Assembly: GCF_002278075.1 (NCBI RefSeq)
Contig: NZ_CP022989.1
Span: 3,534,001 to 3,598,000 of the forward strand
DNA: 64,000 nt
Direction: 5' to 3'
Source of the DNA: Paraburkholderia aromaticivorans
Lineage (GTDB): Bacteria > Pseudomonadota > Gammaproteobacteria > Burkholderiales > Burkholderiaceae
In this document: one piece after another, positions 27,996 through 35,550 of the stretch
Layout: each line of letters opens with the position of its first letter
How positions within the stretch are numbered: the stretch's first letter is position 1
Program-made: the position numbers and the translations under genes
The notes under the pieces: model-generated
The model's database searches: none
What the model was told of the DNA's origin: nothing
The model's input: only the letters and a program-made list of their open reading frames with translations

Positions 27996-28829
27996 ATGCT
28001 CTCGAAACTCACTCAATGGCTCGGCACACGCCGCCGCGAGCGCGCGCTGCGCGACTACGCGATCGACGACCCGCTCTGGCAAGCCACGCTCGACGGCCTG
28101 CCGTTCCTCGCGCACCTCGATGCGCCGGACCTCGCGCGTCTGCGCGAACTGACGAGCCTGTTCCTCGCGCAAAAAGAATTTTCGACCGCGCACGAACTCG
28201 AGTTGACCGACGCGATGACCGTGGCGATCGCCGCCCAGGCGTGCCTGCCGGTGCTGAATCTGAGCCTCGACCTGTATCGCGGCTGGGTCGGCGTGATCGT
28301 CTATCCGGGCGAATTCGTGATCCGCAAGACCGTCGAGGACGAAGACGGCGTGGTGCACGAGGTCGAACAGGACGCGAGCGGCGAAGCGTGGGAAGGCGGC
28401 CCGGTGGTGTTGTCGTGGGAAGACGCGCAGATGACGGACGGCACGGACGCCTACAACGTGGTGATTCACGAGTTCGCGCACAAGATCGACATGCTGAACG
28501 GCGAAGCGGACGGCCACCCGCCGCTGATGCGCCGCTGGCACGCGCCGCTCGACGCGCAGGCGTGGGCCGATGTGTTCGACCATGCCTACGACCGCTTCTG
28601 CGCGCAGGTCGACGCAGTGCCGGAGCGCCGCTGGGCGCGCTTCGAGCGCGATTCGCTGATCGATCCGTACGCGGCGGACCATCCATCGGAATTTTTTGCC
28701 GTTTGCAGCGAGGCGCTGTTCGTCAGGCCGCAGGCGTTCGAAGCCGAATATCCGGAGTTGTACCGGCTGCTGGCGCGCTATTACCGCCAGGATCCGGCGC
28801 GAGTCGGCGTGACCTTCACGAAGGGCTGA
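27996..28829 (+). CDS. mtfA: zinc metallopeptidase MtfA-like (DUF980)
   Basis: MtfA is a cytosolic zinc peptidase; in E. coli it binds the glucose regulator Mlc. The 277-residue protein carries the zinc motif HEFAHKID at residues 158-165, with a downstream Glu in [14 protein letters not shown] as the likely third ligand. [13 protein letters not shown] and EGGPVVLSW are family blocks. An in-frame TTG at 27984 would abut its own ribosome site, so I use the ATG at 27996, with AGAGG 12 bases upstream. It starts 15 bases after the MFS gene, suggesting cotranscription. Whether Mlc or a PTS is its target here is unknown. Confidence 0.9.
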   Translation: MLSKLTQWLGTRRRERALRDYAIDDPLWQATLDGLPFLAHLDAPDLARLRELTSLFLAQKEFSTAHELELTDAMTVAIAAQACLPVLNLSLDLYRGWVGVIVYPGEFVIRKTVEDEDGVVHEVEQDASGEAWEGGPVVLSWEDAQMTDGTDAYNVVIHEFAHKIDMLNGEADGHPPLMRRWHAPLDAQAWADVFDHAYDRFCAQVDAVPERRWARFERDSLIDPYAADHPSEFFAVCSEALFVRPQAFEAEYPELYRLLARYYRQDPARVGVTFTKG

Positions 28830-28947
28830 CATCCGCTGACGCGCCACGCCCGCCAGACAAGCTGCGCCGCCCCGTCCGCGCGCGCACCGGGATCCAGCCG
28901 CCAAACGGCGAGAACGGTGCCCGTAGCTCGCAAAAGGCTGGCACAAA

Positions 28948-28978
28948 AGTCGTCAAGCGACTGATTTTCTGGCATAAT
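28948..28978 (+). promoter_or_regulatory. candidate rpmE2 promoter with dyad
   Basis: CATAAT (28973-28978), with a TG one base upstream, resembles an extended -10. A dyad AGTCG-TCAAG-CGACT (28948-28962) covers the -35 region. No recognisable Zur consensus is present. Confidence 0.4.
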
Positions 28979-29077
28979 CGCCGTTTTTCGACCATAGGCA
29001 AGTGGCTCGCGCCTAGATGCGGTCCGTTCAAATACGGTCGCACGCGGGTTGGCTACCGCCAGATTAAAGGAAAGACC

Positions 29078-29344
29078 ATGAAAGAAGGCATTCACCCGGA
29101 TTACCGCGAAGTTCTGTTCATCGACGTGTCGAACGACTTCAAGTTTGTGACGCGCTCGACCATCCAGACGCGTGAAACCGCCGAATTCGAAGGCAAGACC
29201 TACCCGCTCGCCAAGATCGAAGTGTCGTCGGAATCGCATCCGTTCTACACCGGCCAGCAAAAGATCATGGACACGGCAGGCCGCGTCGAGAAGTTCCGCA
29301 ACAAGTTCGGCTCGCGCGCTACCGGCAAGGTCGCAGCGAAGTAA
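29078..29344 (+). CDS. rpmE2: 50S ribosomal protein L31 type B
   Basis: An 88-residue ribosomal protein of the large subunit. [12 protein letters not shown] and [13 protein letters not shown] are characteristic of type B L31. It has no cysteine at all, so it lacks the zinc ribbon of type A L31. In many bacteria the zinc-free form is made under zinc limitation, but I see no Zur site here. AGGAAAG lies 5-6 bases before the ATG. The same reading frame is open far upstream through antisense sequence of other genes, but the ribosome site and homology fix the start. Confidence 0.97.
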   Translation: MKEGIHPDYREVLFIDVSNDFKFVTRSTIQTRETAEFEGKTYPLAKIEVSSESHPFYTGQQKIMDTAGRVEKFRNKFGSRATGKVAAK

Positions 29345-29395
29345 TAGCCGCCTCGTCGCCAGTTCGGCCAGTTCGGCTGGCAGCGAAGCAGGAGC

Positions 29396-29424
29396 AAAAA
29401 GGGCAGCGCGAGCTGCCCTTTTTT
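29396..29424 (+). terminator. intrinsic terminator of rpmE2
   Basis: A stem of AAAAAGGGCAGC (29396-29407) with GCTGCCCTTTTT, GCGA loop, followed by T residues. Confidence 0.93.
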
Positions 29425-29638
29425 GTCGCCTTGCCGATCTATCGACAATGGCCGCCGCAAGCGAGCGCGGCACACCGTCGAATCGTGTTACCGCTCTCCG
29501 AACCACGTTGCGAGCCGTTACCGGCCGTGACGCGCATCGCACGGCACGACTACAATGCCGGATGCTCCAATCTGGCTATTCCAGCCGGACATGCCGTCCG
29601 GTCCCGGCTGCACCGCTTATCCGATATCCACACACCGC

Positions 29639-31396
29639 ATGAGACCTGCCGTTCGCCTCACTGCCTCAGCGACCAGTGCGTTGCCGCGCTGGCTGCTGCT
29701 GACCATCTGTATCGTCTACGCATCGTTCGGGCTGTTCGGCCGCGATCCGTGGAAGAACGAGGACGCAGCGGGGTTCGGCGTCATGTGGACCATGGCGAAC
29801 GGCAGCGCGCACGACTGGCTTCTGCCTAATCTGGTCGGCAAATACCTCACTGAAGACGGCCCGCTCGGCTACTGGTTCGGGGCCAGTGCGATCCGCGCGC
29901 TCGCCCCGTGGGTCGACGCGAGCAACGCGTCGCGCGTCTTTACCGGGCTGCTGTTTTGCGCGGGCTGCGCGTTCGTCTGGTATGCCGCTTATCTGCTTGG
30001 CCGGCGCGCCGAAGTTCAGCCATTCAAATACGCATTCGGCGGCGAGCCGGAACCGCGCGACTATGGCCGCACCCTCGCCGACGGCGCGCTGCTGATCCTG
30101 CTCGCCTGCTTCGGGCTCGCCGAGCGCGGCCACGAAACCACGCCGCAGCTCGCGCAGTTCTGCGGCATCGCGATGCTCGTGTACGGGCTCGTGCGCATGA
30201 TCGACAAGCCGATTCAGGGCGCGCTGATCTGGGGTCTCGCCATCGCTTTCGTCACTCTCGCCAGCAGTCCGGTGCTGGTCGGCGCGCTGCTGCTCGGCAC
30301 GCTGGCGATGACCCTGATCGTGCGCGAGACGCGCTCGCGCTGGCTGCTGCTCGCGGGTTTGCCGGTGGCGCTCGTGGTGTCGGCGGCATGGCCGGTCGCC
30401 GCGCTCGCGACCTTCCCCGACGACGCCGTCTGGTACCTCAATCAATGGGTGCACGTCAGCTTGAGCTCGTTCGCCGGGCCGCCGGGTTCGGTCGCCGGCT
30501 ACGCGCTGAAAAACCTGCCGCTCTTCACCTGGCCGGCCTGGCCGCTGGCACTCTGGGCGTGGTTCAGCTGGTCGGGGCTGCGGCGCGCGCCGCACGTGGC
30601 GATTCCGCTTTCGGTGATCGGGCCGCTGTTCGTGCTGGTGGTCCTGCAAAGCCACCAATCCAACCGGCTTTACATGCTGTTGCTGCCGCCGCTCGCGGTG
30701 CTGGCCGCATTTGCGCTGCCCACGCTCAAACGCGGCGCGATCAACGCGATCGACTGGTTCGCGCTCCTGAGCTTCACGATTCTCGGCAGCTTCGTGTGGC
30801 TGGTCTACATTGCGGGGCTGACCGGCTTCCCGCATCCGCTCGCGCGCAACCTCGCGCGTCTCGCGCCGGGCTTCGCGCCGCAGTTCAAGATCCTGTCGTT
30901 CGTCTGCGCGGTCGCCGTGACGGTCTGCTGGTTCGTGCTGGTGCAATGGCGCCTCGCCCGTCATCCGAAAGTCTTGTGGCGCAGCGTGGTGCTCTCGAGC
31001 GCCGGCACCACCTTGATGTGGGTGCTCCTCATGACGCTGTGGCTGCCCGTCGTCAACTACAGCCGGACCTATAAGGACGTGGCCGAACAGATCTCCGCCC
31101 ACCTGCCGGACGACTACACCTGCATCTCGCCGGTGCGCCTCGGCAATGCGCAGATCGCGACCTTCGCCTATTTCGGCGACATGCATTTCGCCTTCGACCA
31201 GGATTGCGACGTGATCCTGCGCCAGGACACACAGGATTACGGCGAACCGAGCGCGATGTCCGACTTCGTCTGGAAGCTGGTGTGGGAAGGCCGCCGCGTG
31301 GCCGACCGCGACGAACGCTTCCGTCTGTACGTGCGTATCGACCGTCCGAAACCGCCGGTCATCAAACGCCGCAACTGGCACAAGAAGCCCGGCTGA
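29639..31396 (+). CDS. ArnT-like GT39-family membrane glycosyltransferase
   Basis: A polytopic inner-membrane protein of 585 residues with about a dozen hydrophobic segments. After the first helix (LPRWLLLTICIVYASFGLF) comes GRDPWKNEDAAGF. This has the acidic residues expected in the first periplasmic loop of GT39/ArnT-type enzymes, which use polyprenyl-phosphate sugars. A soluble tail (about 490-585) follows the last helix, as in ArnT. It differs clearly from the ArnT of the Ara4N operon (47494-49227). No Shine-Dalgarno is obvious at the chosen ATG, and other starts upstream are possible. A MATE gene begins 2 bases later. The sugar and acceptor are unknown. Confidence 0.8.
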   Translation: MRPAVRLTASATSALPRWLLLTICIVYASFGLFGRDPWKNEDAAGFGVMWTMANGSAHDWLLPNLVGKYLTEDGPLGYWFGASAIRALAPWVDASNASRVFTGLLFCAGCAFVWYAAYLLGRRAEVQPFKYAFGGEPEPRDYGRTLADGALLILLACFGLAERGHETTPQLAQFCGIAMLVYGLVRMIDKPIQGALIWGLAIAFVTLASSPVLVGALLLGTLAMTLIVRETRSRWLLLAGLPVALVVSAAWPVAALATFPDDAVWYLNQWVHVSLSSFAGPPGSVAGYALKNLPLFTWPAWPLALWAWFSWSGLRRAPHVAIPLSVIGPLFVLVVLQSHQSNRLYMLLLPPLAVLAAFALPTLKRGAINAIDWFALLSFTILGSFVWLVYIAGLTGFPHPLARNLARLAPGFAPQFKILSFVCAVAVTVCWFVLVQWRLARHPKVLWRSVVLSSAGTTLMWVLLMTLWLPVVNYSRTYKDVAEQISAHLPDDYTCISPVRLGNAQIATFAYFGDMHFAFDQDCDVILRQDTQDYGEPSAMSDFVWKLVWEGRRVADRDERFRLYVRIDRPKPPVIKRRNWHKKPG

Positions 31397-31398
31397 AC

Positions 31399-32778
31399 AT
31401 GCTCGCCGACGTACGGAAAATCGCCGGCCTCGCATGGCCCGTGTTGATCGGCCAACTGGCGATCATCGCGTTCGGCGTGATCGACACGGCGATGGTCGGC
31501 CGCTACTCCGCGGTCGATCTGGCCGCGCTCGGTCTTGGCTCGTCGATCTACATTTCCGTCTACATCGGCCTGACCGGCATTCTGACCGCGCTGCAGCCGA
31601 TCACCGCGCAACTCTACGGCGCGCGCCGCTACAGCGAAATCGGCGAGGAAGTTCGTCAGGCCCTGTGGCTCGCGCTGGCGCTGACCGTGATCGGCTTCCT
31701 GATCCTGTTCTTCCCCGGTCCCGTGCTGCATCTGGCGCGCGTGCCCGAAGCGCTGCACGACCGCACGGTCGCCTACCTGCGGATTCTGGCTTTCGGCTTG
31801 CCGGCCGGCCTCGCTTTTCGCGTCTACAGTTCGGTCACCAACGCCGTCGGCAAACCGCGGCTCGTGATGATCCTGCAAATCGGCGCGCTGCTGCTCAAGG
31901 TGCCGCTCAATACGTGGTTCATCTTCGGCGGGCTCGGTGTGCCGGCGCTGGGCGGCCCCGGTTGTGCGCTCGCCAGCACCACGATCAACTGGGGGCTCGC
32001 CATGCTCGGCATGGTGTTGCTGACGAGGGTCGACGTATTCCAGCCGTTCGCGATCTTCGCGCGCTTCTGCTGGCCGGTCTGGCGGCGCCAGGCGGCGCAA
32101 CTGCGGCTGGGCATTCCAATGGGCCTGTCCTACCTGATCGAAGTCACCTCGTACACGTTCATGGCGCTCTTCATCGCGCGCTTCGGCACGACGACGCTCG
32201 CCGGTCACCAGATCGCCGGCAATATCGGCGCGGTGCTGTATATGACGCCGCTGTCGATCGGCATTGCTTCGTCGACGCTGGTCGCGCAGGCGCTCGGCGC
32301 GCATCGCCCGGAAGCGGCGCGCACGCTCTCGCGTCACGGCATCATGATGGCCGTGGCGATCGCCTGCTGTTACGCCGCGATCGTGCTGGCGCTGCGGCCT
32401 TTCATCATCGAAGGCTACACGCCGAATGCGCAGGTGGTGGCGGCGGCCTTGCCGCTGGTATTGATCGTCGCGTGCTATCACCTGTTCGACGCCTTGCAGA
32501 TCACCACCGCGTTCGTGCTGCGCGCGTACAAGGTGGCGGTCGTGCCGACCGTGATCTACGCAGTGGCGCTGTGGGGCGTGGGGCTCGGCGGCGGCTATAT
32601 GCTCGGCTTCAACGTGAGCGGCGTGACCCCGGAATGGCTGACTGGCGCGCGCGGCTTCTGGGTGGCGAATACCGCGAGTCTGGCGATTGCCGGCATCGGC
32701 CTGTTGATGTACTGGCGGGTGGTGAGCAAGCGGTATTTGCATGCCGATCCGGCGCTTCGGGTCGATTCGACGGCTTGA
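31399..32778 (+). CDS. MATE family exporter (DinF/NorM-like)
   Basis: A 459-residue, 12-helix transporter of the multidrug and toxic compound extrusion family. Family motifs include LAWPVLIGQLAIIAFGVIDTAMVGRYS in the first helix pair, LTGILTALQPITAQLYGA, and AGHQIAGNIGAVLYMTPLSIGIASSTLVAQALGA in the second half, the pseudo-repeat that defines MATE. The ATG lies 2 bases after the GT39-like gene stop, so the two are almost certainly one transcript. Drug export and lipid-linked substrate flipping both occur in the wider MOP superfamily; context does not decide. Confidence 0.92.
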   Translation: MLADVRKIAGLAWPVLIGQLAIIAFGVIDTAMVGRYSAVDLAALGLGSSIYISVYIGLTGILTALQPITAQLYGARRYSEIGEEVRQALWLALALTVIGFLILFFPGPVLHLARVPEALHDRTVAYLRILAFGLPAGLAFRVYSSVTNAVGKPRLVMILQIGALLLKVPLNTWFIFGGLGVPALGGPGCALASTTINWGLAMLGMVLLTRVDVFQPFAIFARFCWPVWRRQAAQLRLGIPMGLSYLIEVTSYTFMALFIARFGTTTLAGHQIAGNIGAVLYMTPLSIGIASSTLVAQALGAHRPEAARTLSRHGIMMAVAIACCYAAIVLALRPFIIEGYTPNAQVVAAALPLVLIVACYHLFDALQITTAFVLRAYKVAVVPTVIYAVALWGVGLGGGYMLGFNVSGVTPEWLTGARGFWVANTASLAIAGIGLLMYWRVVSKRYLHADPALRVDSTA

Positions 32779-32904
32779 GAAAGCGGTGGGAGGCCGCAGG
32801 ATTGCCGGGCCAGTGTCGCTGCGAAACGGTGGGATTGCGGTCGACCGCGAAAGCGCTGTTGGGCAGGCAATCAATCATCGACCGTTAGTTGCGTCATAAT
32901 TCAC

Positions 32905-32932
32905 AAAAAAGCGGCCACGCAAAGCGCGCCGC
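32905..32932 (-). terminator. intrinsic terminator of the merR-CMD pair
   Basis: On the minus strand a short GC stem (GCGGC at 32932-32928 with GCCGC at 32915-32911, plus inner pairs) is followed by six T residues. It lies about 40 bases after the CMD-family gene. Confidence 0.6.
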
Positions 32933-32971
32933 CTGCCCCACTGTCGGCACCGCGCCGCGCGGCGTGCGATC

Positions 32972-33415
32972 TCAACCGGCGTGGGCCTCCAGCCTCTGCT
33001 CCGACTTCACAGATTGCGCGTCGCCAGACGCCCGATCATGCCGCTCGAAAATCTCATGGGCGGCAAACAGCGCATTCAATGCCGCCGGGAAGCCCGCATA
33101 GAGCGCCATTTGCATGAACACCTCGACGATCTCCTCGCGCGAGCAGCCGACGTTCAACGCCGCCTCGATATGCACCTTCAGCTGCGGCTGCGCGCAGCCG
33201 AGCGTGGCGAGCGACGCAATCGTCGCGATCTCTCGCGCGCGCAGATCGAGTTGCGGGCGGCTGTAAATATCGCCGAAGCCGAATTCGATCAGCAGTCGGC
33301 CAAATTCCGGCGCGATCGGCGCGAGGGCGGCAATCACCTGCTCGCCGGCCGAGCCGTCGATTTCCTTCAGTTTGTCCCAGCCTCGGGTGTAGCGGTCGGT
33401 GTGTGCGTGGTCCAT
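32972..33415 (-). CDS. carboxymuconolactone decarboxylase (CMD) family protein
   Basis: A 147-residue member of the CMD/AhpD-like fold. The family core is REIATIASLATLGCAQPQLKVHIEAALNVGCSREEIVEVFMQMALYAGFPAALNAL. Two cysteines about 23 residues apart are not arranged as the AhpD CxxC, so a peroxidase role is not supported; a decarboxylase or other role is open. Its ATG lies 49 bases inside the 3' end of the upstream merR gene, so the two are cotranscribed and probably regulated together. Confidence 0.9.
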   Translation of the reverse strand: MDHAHTDRYTRGWDKLKEIDGSAGEQVIAALAPIAPEFGRLLIEFGFGDIYSRPQLDLRAREIATIASLATLGCAQPQLKVHIEAALNVGCSREEIVEVFMQMALYAGFPAALNALFAAHEIFERHDRASGDAQSVKSEQRLEAHAG

Positions 33416-33861
33416 GGTGAGTCCTTTTGCGAATGTGAATGCGCCTGGGTTTCGTCGGTCTGTCGTGTCGAATGATCCGCGGCGCCTGCGCGCCCGGCCG
33501 CCTCGTAGTGCGCGATCTTGTCGACGATCGCGCCGAGATTGACCTGCAACTCGGCGATTCGCGCCAAAACCGCATCCCGATGCGCCACCAGCATCTCGCG
33601 GCGCGCGTCCACGGTCGGCTGACCTTGTGCGCGCAATGCCGCGAACGCCTGCATGCCGGCGATCGGCATGCCGGTCGCCTTGAGCCGCATCAGGAACTGC
33701 AACCAGTCGAGATCGGCAGGCGAATACAGGCGATGCCCGGCCTGCGTGCGGCCGACTGCGCGAATCAATCCGGCCTGTTCGTAGTAGCGCAGCGTATGCG
33801 TCGATACGCCGGTCGTTTCGGCTACATGCCCGATGGTGAGCGCTTTAGAGATATTCGACAT
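33367..33861 (-). CDS. MerR family transcriptional regulator (overlapping the CMD gene)
   Basis: A 164-residue regulator with the MerR HTH LTIGHVAETTGVSTHTLRYYEQAGLI and the wing GHRLYSPADLDWLQFL. A coiled-coil helix follows (about 85-125) with a His/Thr-rich tail that is read through the start of the next gene. Cysteine is absent, so it is not a classic metal sensor. It resembles regulators of reductase or detoxification genes that sense small organic electrophiles, but this is only a family tendency. Its own promoter has a MerR-type architecture (33872-33902), indicating autoregulation. Confidence 0.92.
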   Translation of the reverse strand: MSNISKALTIGHVAETTGVSTHTLRYYEQAGLIRAVGRTQAGHRLYSPADLDWLQFLMRLKATGMPIAGMQAFAALRAQGQPTVDARREMLVAHRDAVLARIAELQVNLGAIVDKIAHYEAAGRAGAADHSTRQTDETQAHSHSQKDSPWTTHTPTATPEAGTN

Positions 33862-33871
33862 GACGGAACTC

Positions 33872-33902
33872 AGGTTAGGACTTCGAGTGCACTCTAAGTC
33901 AA
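33872..33902 (-). promoter_or_regulatory. MerR-type promoter with 19-bp spacer and internal dyad
   Basis: On the minus strand the -35 TTGACT (33902-33897) and -10 TAACCT (33877-33872) are separated by 19 bases. That overlong spacer is the hallmark of MerR-activated promoters. The spacer holds the perfect dyad GAGTGCACTC (33885-33894), extended to 8-base arms with one mismatch. The merR ATG is only 11 bases beyond the -10, so the mRNA has almost no leader. Confidence 0.85.
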
Positions 33903-34180
33903 GCGCGTCATGCTGTCATTTGTCTGCGCGGTCGTTTTTTATGGCGCATGGGTTTGATCGATACACTCATCGACGCCTAATAACCAGGCAAAAGGTTTAA
34001 ATCTCGTCCACATTGATTTACTTGTCATCAATCGATCGGTATAAATCGTCCGCGTTCGCAAATAAGGGCGCGCAATTTGTTCTATGCTTAAGCGCAGCCC
34101 GTGCCGACAGGAGGCGCCGGCCGGGTCGTCCGGGTCGTCCCTTTGCGGCTAATTTTTTTGCCCTCAATGGAGTGCTTGCC
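33903..34180. promoter_or_regulatory. AT-rich region upstream of the comEA-like gene
   Basis: This gap is markedly AT-richer than its surroundings, with TATAAA near 34039 and TTTAAATC near 33997. It is a likely promoter region for the ComEA-like gene, but I cannot assign one start. No gene seen. Confidence 0.35.
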
Positions 34181-34765
34181 ATGCTGAAGAAGCTTTTAAT
34201 GCTTTGCGTTGCTTTGGCTTTGTCGCTGTCGGCCGGATTTGCATCGGCCGTTGAAGTGAACTCCGCCGATCAGGCGGCGCTCGAATCGGTCAAAGGTATC
34301 GGCCCGGTGCATGCAAAAGCGATCATCGACGAGCGCACCAAGAATGGCCCATTCAAGGACGCCGATGATCTCGCCGCGCGCGTGAAAGGCATCGGCGCCA
34401 AATCGGTGACCAACCTCGAAGCGGCCGGCCTGACGATCAACGGCTCGTCCACGCCACCGACCGGCGCCAAGCCCGCCGCCAAGCCGGGCAGCACCGCCAG
34501 CACCAAGGCAGCGCCGGCAGCCACTACCGTGGCCACCCCGGCGGCGCCAGCCACGACGCCGGCCGCGCCAGCGGACGCTTCGGGCGCGAAAGCGTCGAAG
34601 TCGAAAAAGAAGAGCAACGCGGCGGCATCCGAGGCAGCAGCGGCTTCCGCGCCGGCCACCACGACCGCGGCGGCGCCGGCCGACGCGTCGGGCACCAAGG
34701 CCTCGAAGAAGAAAGCGAAGAAGAGCAAGGCCGCATCGGCTGCGGCGGCCTCGGGCGGTGCGTGA
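34181..34765 (+). CDS. ComEA-like helix-hairpin-helix protein with Lys/Ala-rich tail
   Basis: A 194-residue secreted protein. A signal peptide (MLKKLLMLCVALALSLSAGFASA) is followed by a ComEA-type helix-hairpin-helix domain (VNSADQAALESVKGIGPVHAKAIIDERTKNGPF, then VKGIGAKSVTNLEAAGL), which binds DNA in competence proteins. Residues about 88-194 form an Ala/Pro/Thr/Lys tail with two near-copies of PADASG(A/T)KASK followed by lysine clusters, much like histone H1 tails. GGAG lies about 10 bases before the ATG. The frame is open upstream but not signal-like. No other competence gene is nearby, so a role in DNA uptake is only suggested by the domain. Confidence 0.88.
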   Translation: MLKKLLMLCVALALSLSAGFASAVEVNSADQAALESVKGIGPVHAKAIIDERTKNGPFKDADDLAARVKGIGAKSVTNLEAAGLTINGSSTPPTGAKPAAKPGSTASTKAAPAATTVATPAAPATTPAAPADASGAKASKSKKKSNAAASEAAAASAPATTTAAAPADASGTKASKKKAKKSKAASAAAASGGA

Positions 34766-34961
34766 GCAAAACGAATACGGACCGTGTGCGAATGAAACGG
34801 AGTACGAAACAGGATTGAGCGCCGGCAGCGTAACGTCCGGGCCATGCGCGCGGGAACCCCGTTACGCCGCATCCCTCCTTCCTTCCACGGCGCCGCGCAT
34901 GCGCGCGGCGTTTTCACCCGCCGACCCGTCAAGCACGTGTCGGCACTCAAGAGAGACCGTC

Positions 34962-35390
34962 ATGAGCCTACTCGATACACTCGGTTCCCTGGTTGGAAAA
35001 TCCCCCGAAGGCGGTGGCCAACAAGCCCTGGTCGCAGCCGCGCTCGAATTCGTCAATAACCAGCCGGGCGGCCTGAACGGCCTGATCGACCGTTTCAAGG
35101 AAAAAGGCCTCGGCGACGTCGTGACCTCGTGGGTCAGCAACGGCGAGAACCAGCCGATCTCGGCGGATGCGCTGCACAGCGTGCTCGGCTCGGAGAGCGT
35201 CACCAATCTCGCGGCAAAAGCCGGCGTGCAGCCGGATCAGGTCACCGGCCTGCTCTCGCAGATCCTGCCGCACGTGGTCAACGCAGCCACACCGGAAGGC
35301 GAAGTGCCGGCCGAGGGCAAGCTGAACGCCACCACCGTGCTCGGCGCACTCGGCGGCTTGTCGGCGCTGTTCGGCAAGGGCAACGCTTAA
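34962..35390 (+). CDS. YidB-like DUF937 family protein
   Basis: A 142-residue protein of the YidB/DUF937 family, whose function is not established. It opens MSLLDTLGSLVGKSPEGGGQQALV and contains LNGLIDRFKEKGLGDVVTSWVSNGENQPIS, the most conserved family block. VTGLLSQILPHVVNAATPEG follows, and the protein ends in LGALGGLSALFGKGNA. There is no signal peptide, and the protein looks soluble and helical. The ATG follows GAGAGAC at 4-5 bases. It ends before a bidirectional terminator shared with clpB. Confidence 0.88.
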   Translation: MSLLDTLGSLVGKSPEGGGQQALVAAALEFVNNQPGGLNGLIDRFKEKGLGDVVTSWVSNGENQPISADALHSVLGSESVTNLAAKAGVQPDQVTGLLSQILPHVVNAATPEGEVPAEGKLNATTVLGALGGLSALFGKGNA

Positions 35391-35455
35391 GCGCACGAGC
35401 GCACGTAAGCGGCCTCGCCTGGCCGCGGCGCCCGCACGGTCAGTCGGCGGCCCAA

Positions 35456-35493
35456 AAAAAACGGCAACGAAGTCACCTTCGTTGCCGTTTTTT
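35456..35493. terminator. bidirectional terminator, yidB-like gene / clpB
   Basis: A 14-bp stem (35459-35472 with 35477-35490) with TCAC loop has an A-run on the left and a T-run on the right, so it can stop the plus-strand yidB-like gene and the minus-strand clpB. Confidence 0.93.
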
Positions 35494-35550
35494 ACTTCGC
35501 CGGGAACGGCTGGACTACCGCCGTTCCGTCTTTGGCAGAGCGCGTTGCGC

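Noticed and set aside
28900..29077. Zur operator for rpmE2
   Set aside because: The dyad present (AGTCG...CGACT) does not resemble the AT-rich Zur palindrome.
26286..29344. Very long open frames on both strands over the merR-MFS-mtfA region (over 800 and 1000 codons)
   Set aside because: They are Arg/His/Gln-rich shadows of true genes, common in GC-rich DNA. The plus-strand one only ends in real L31 sequence, whose own ATG has a ribosome site.
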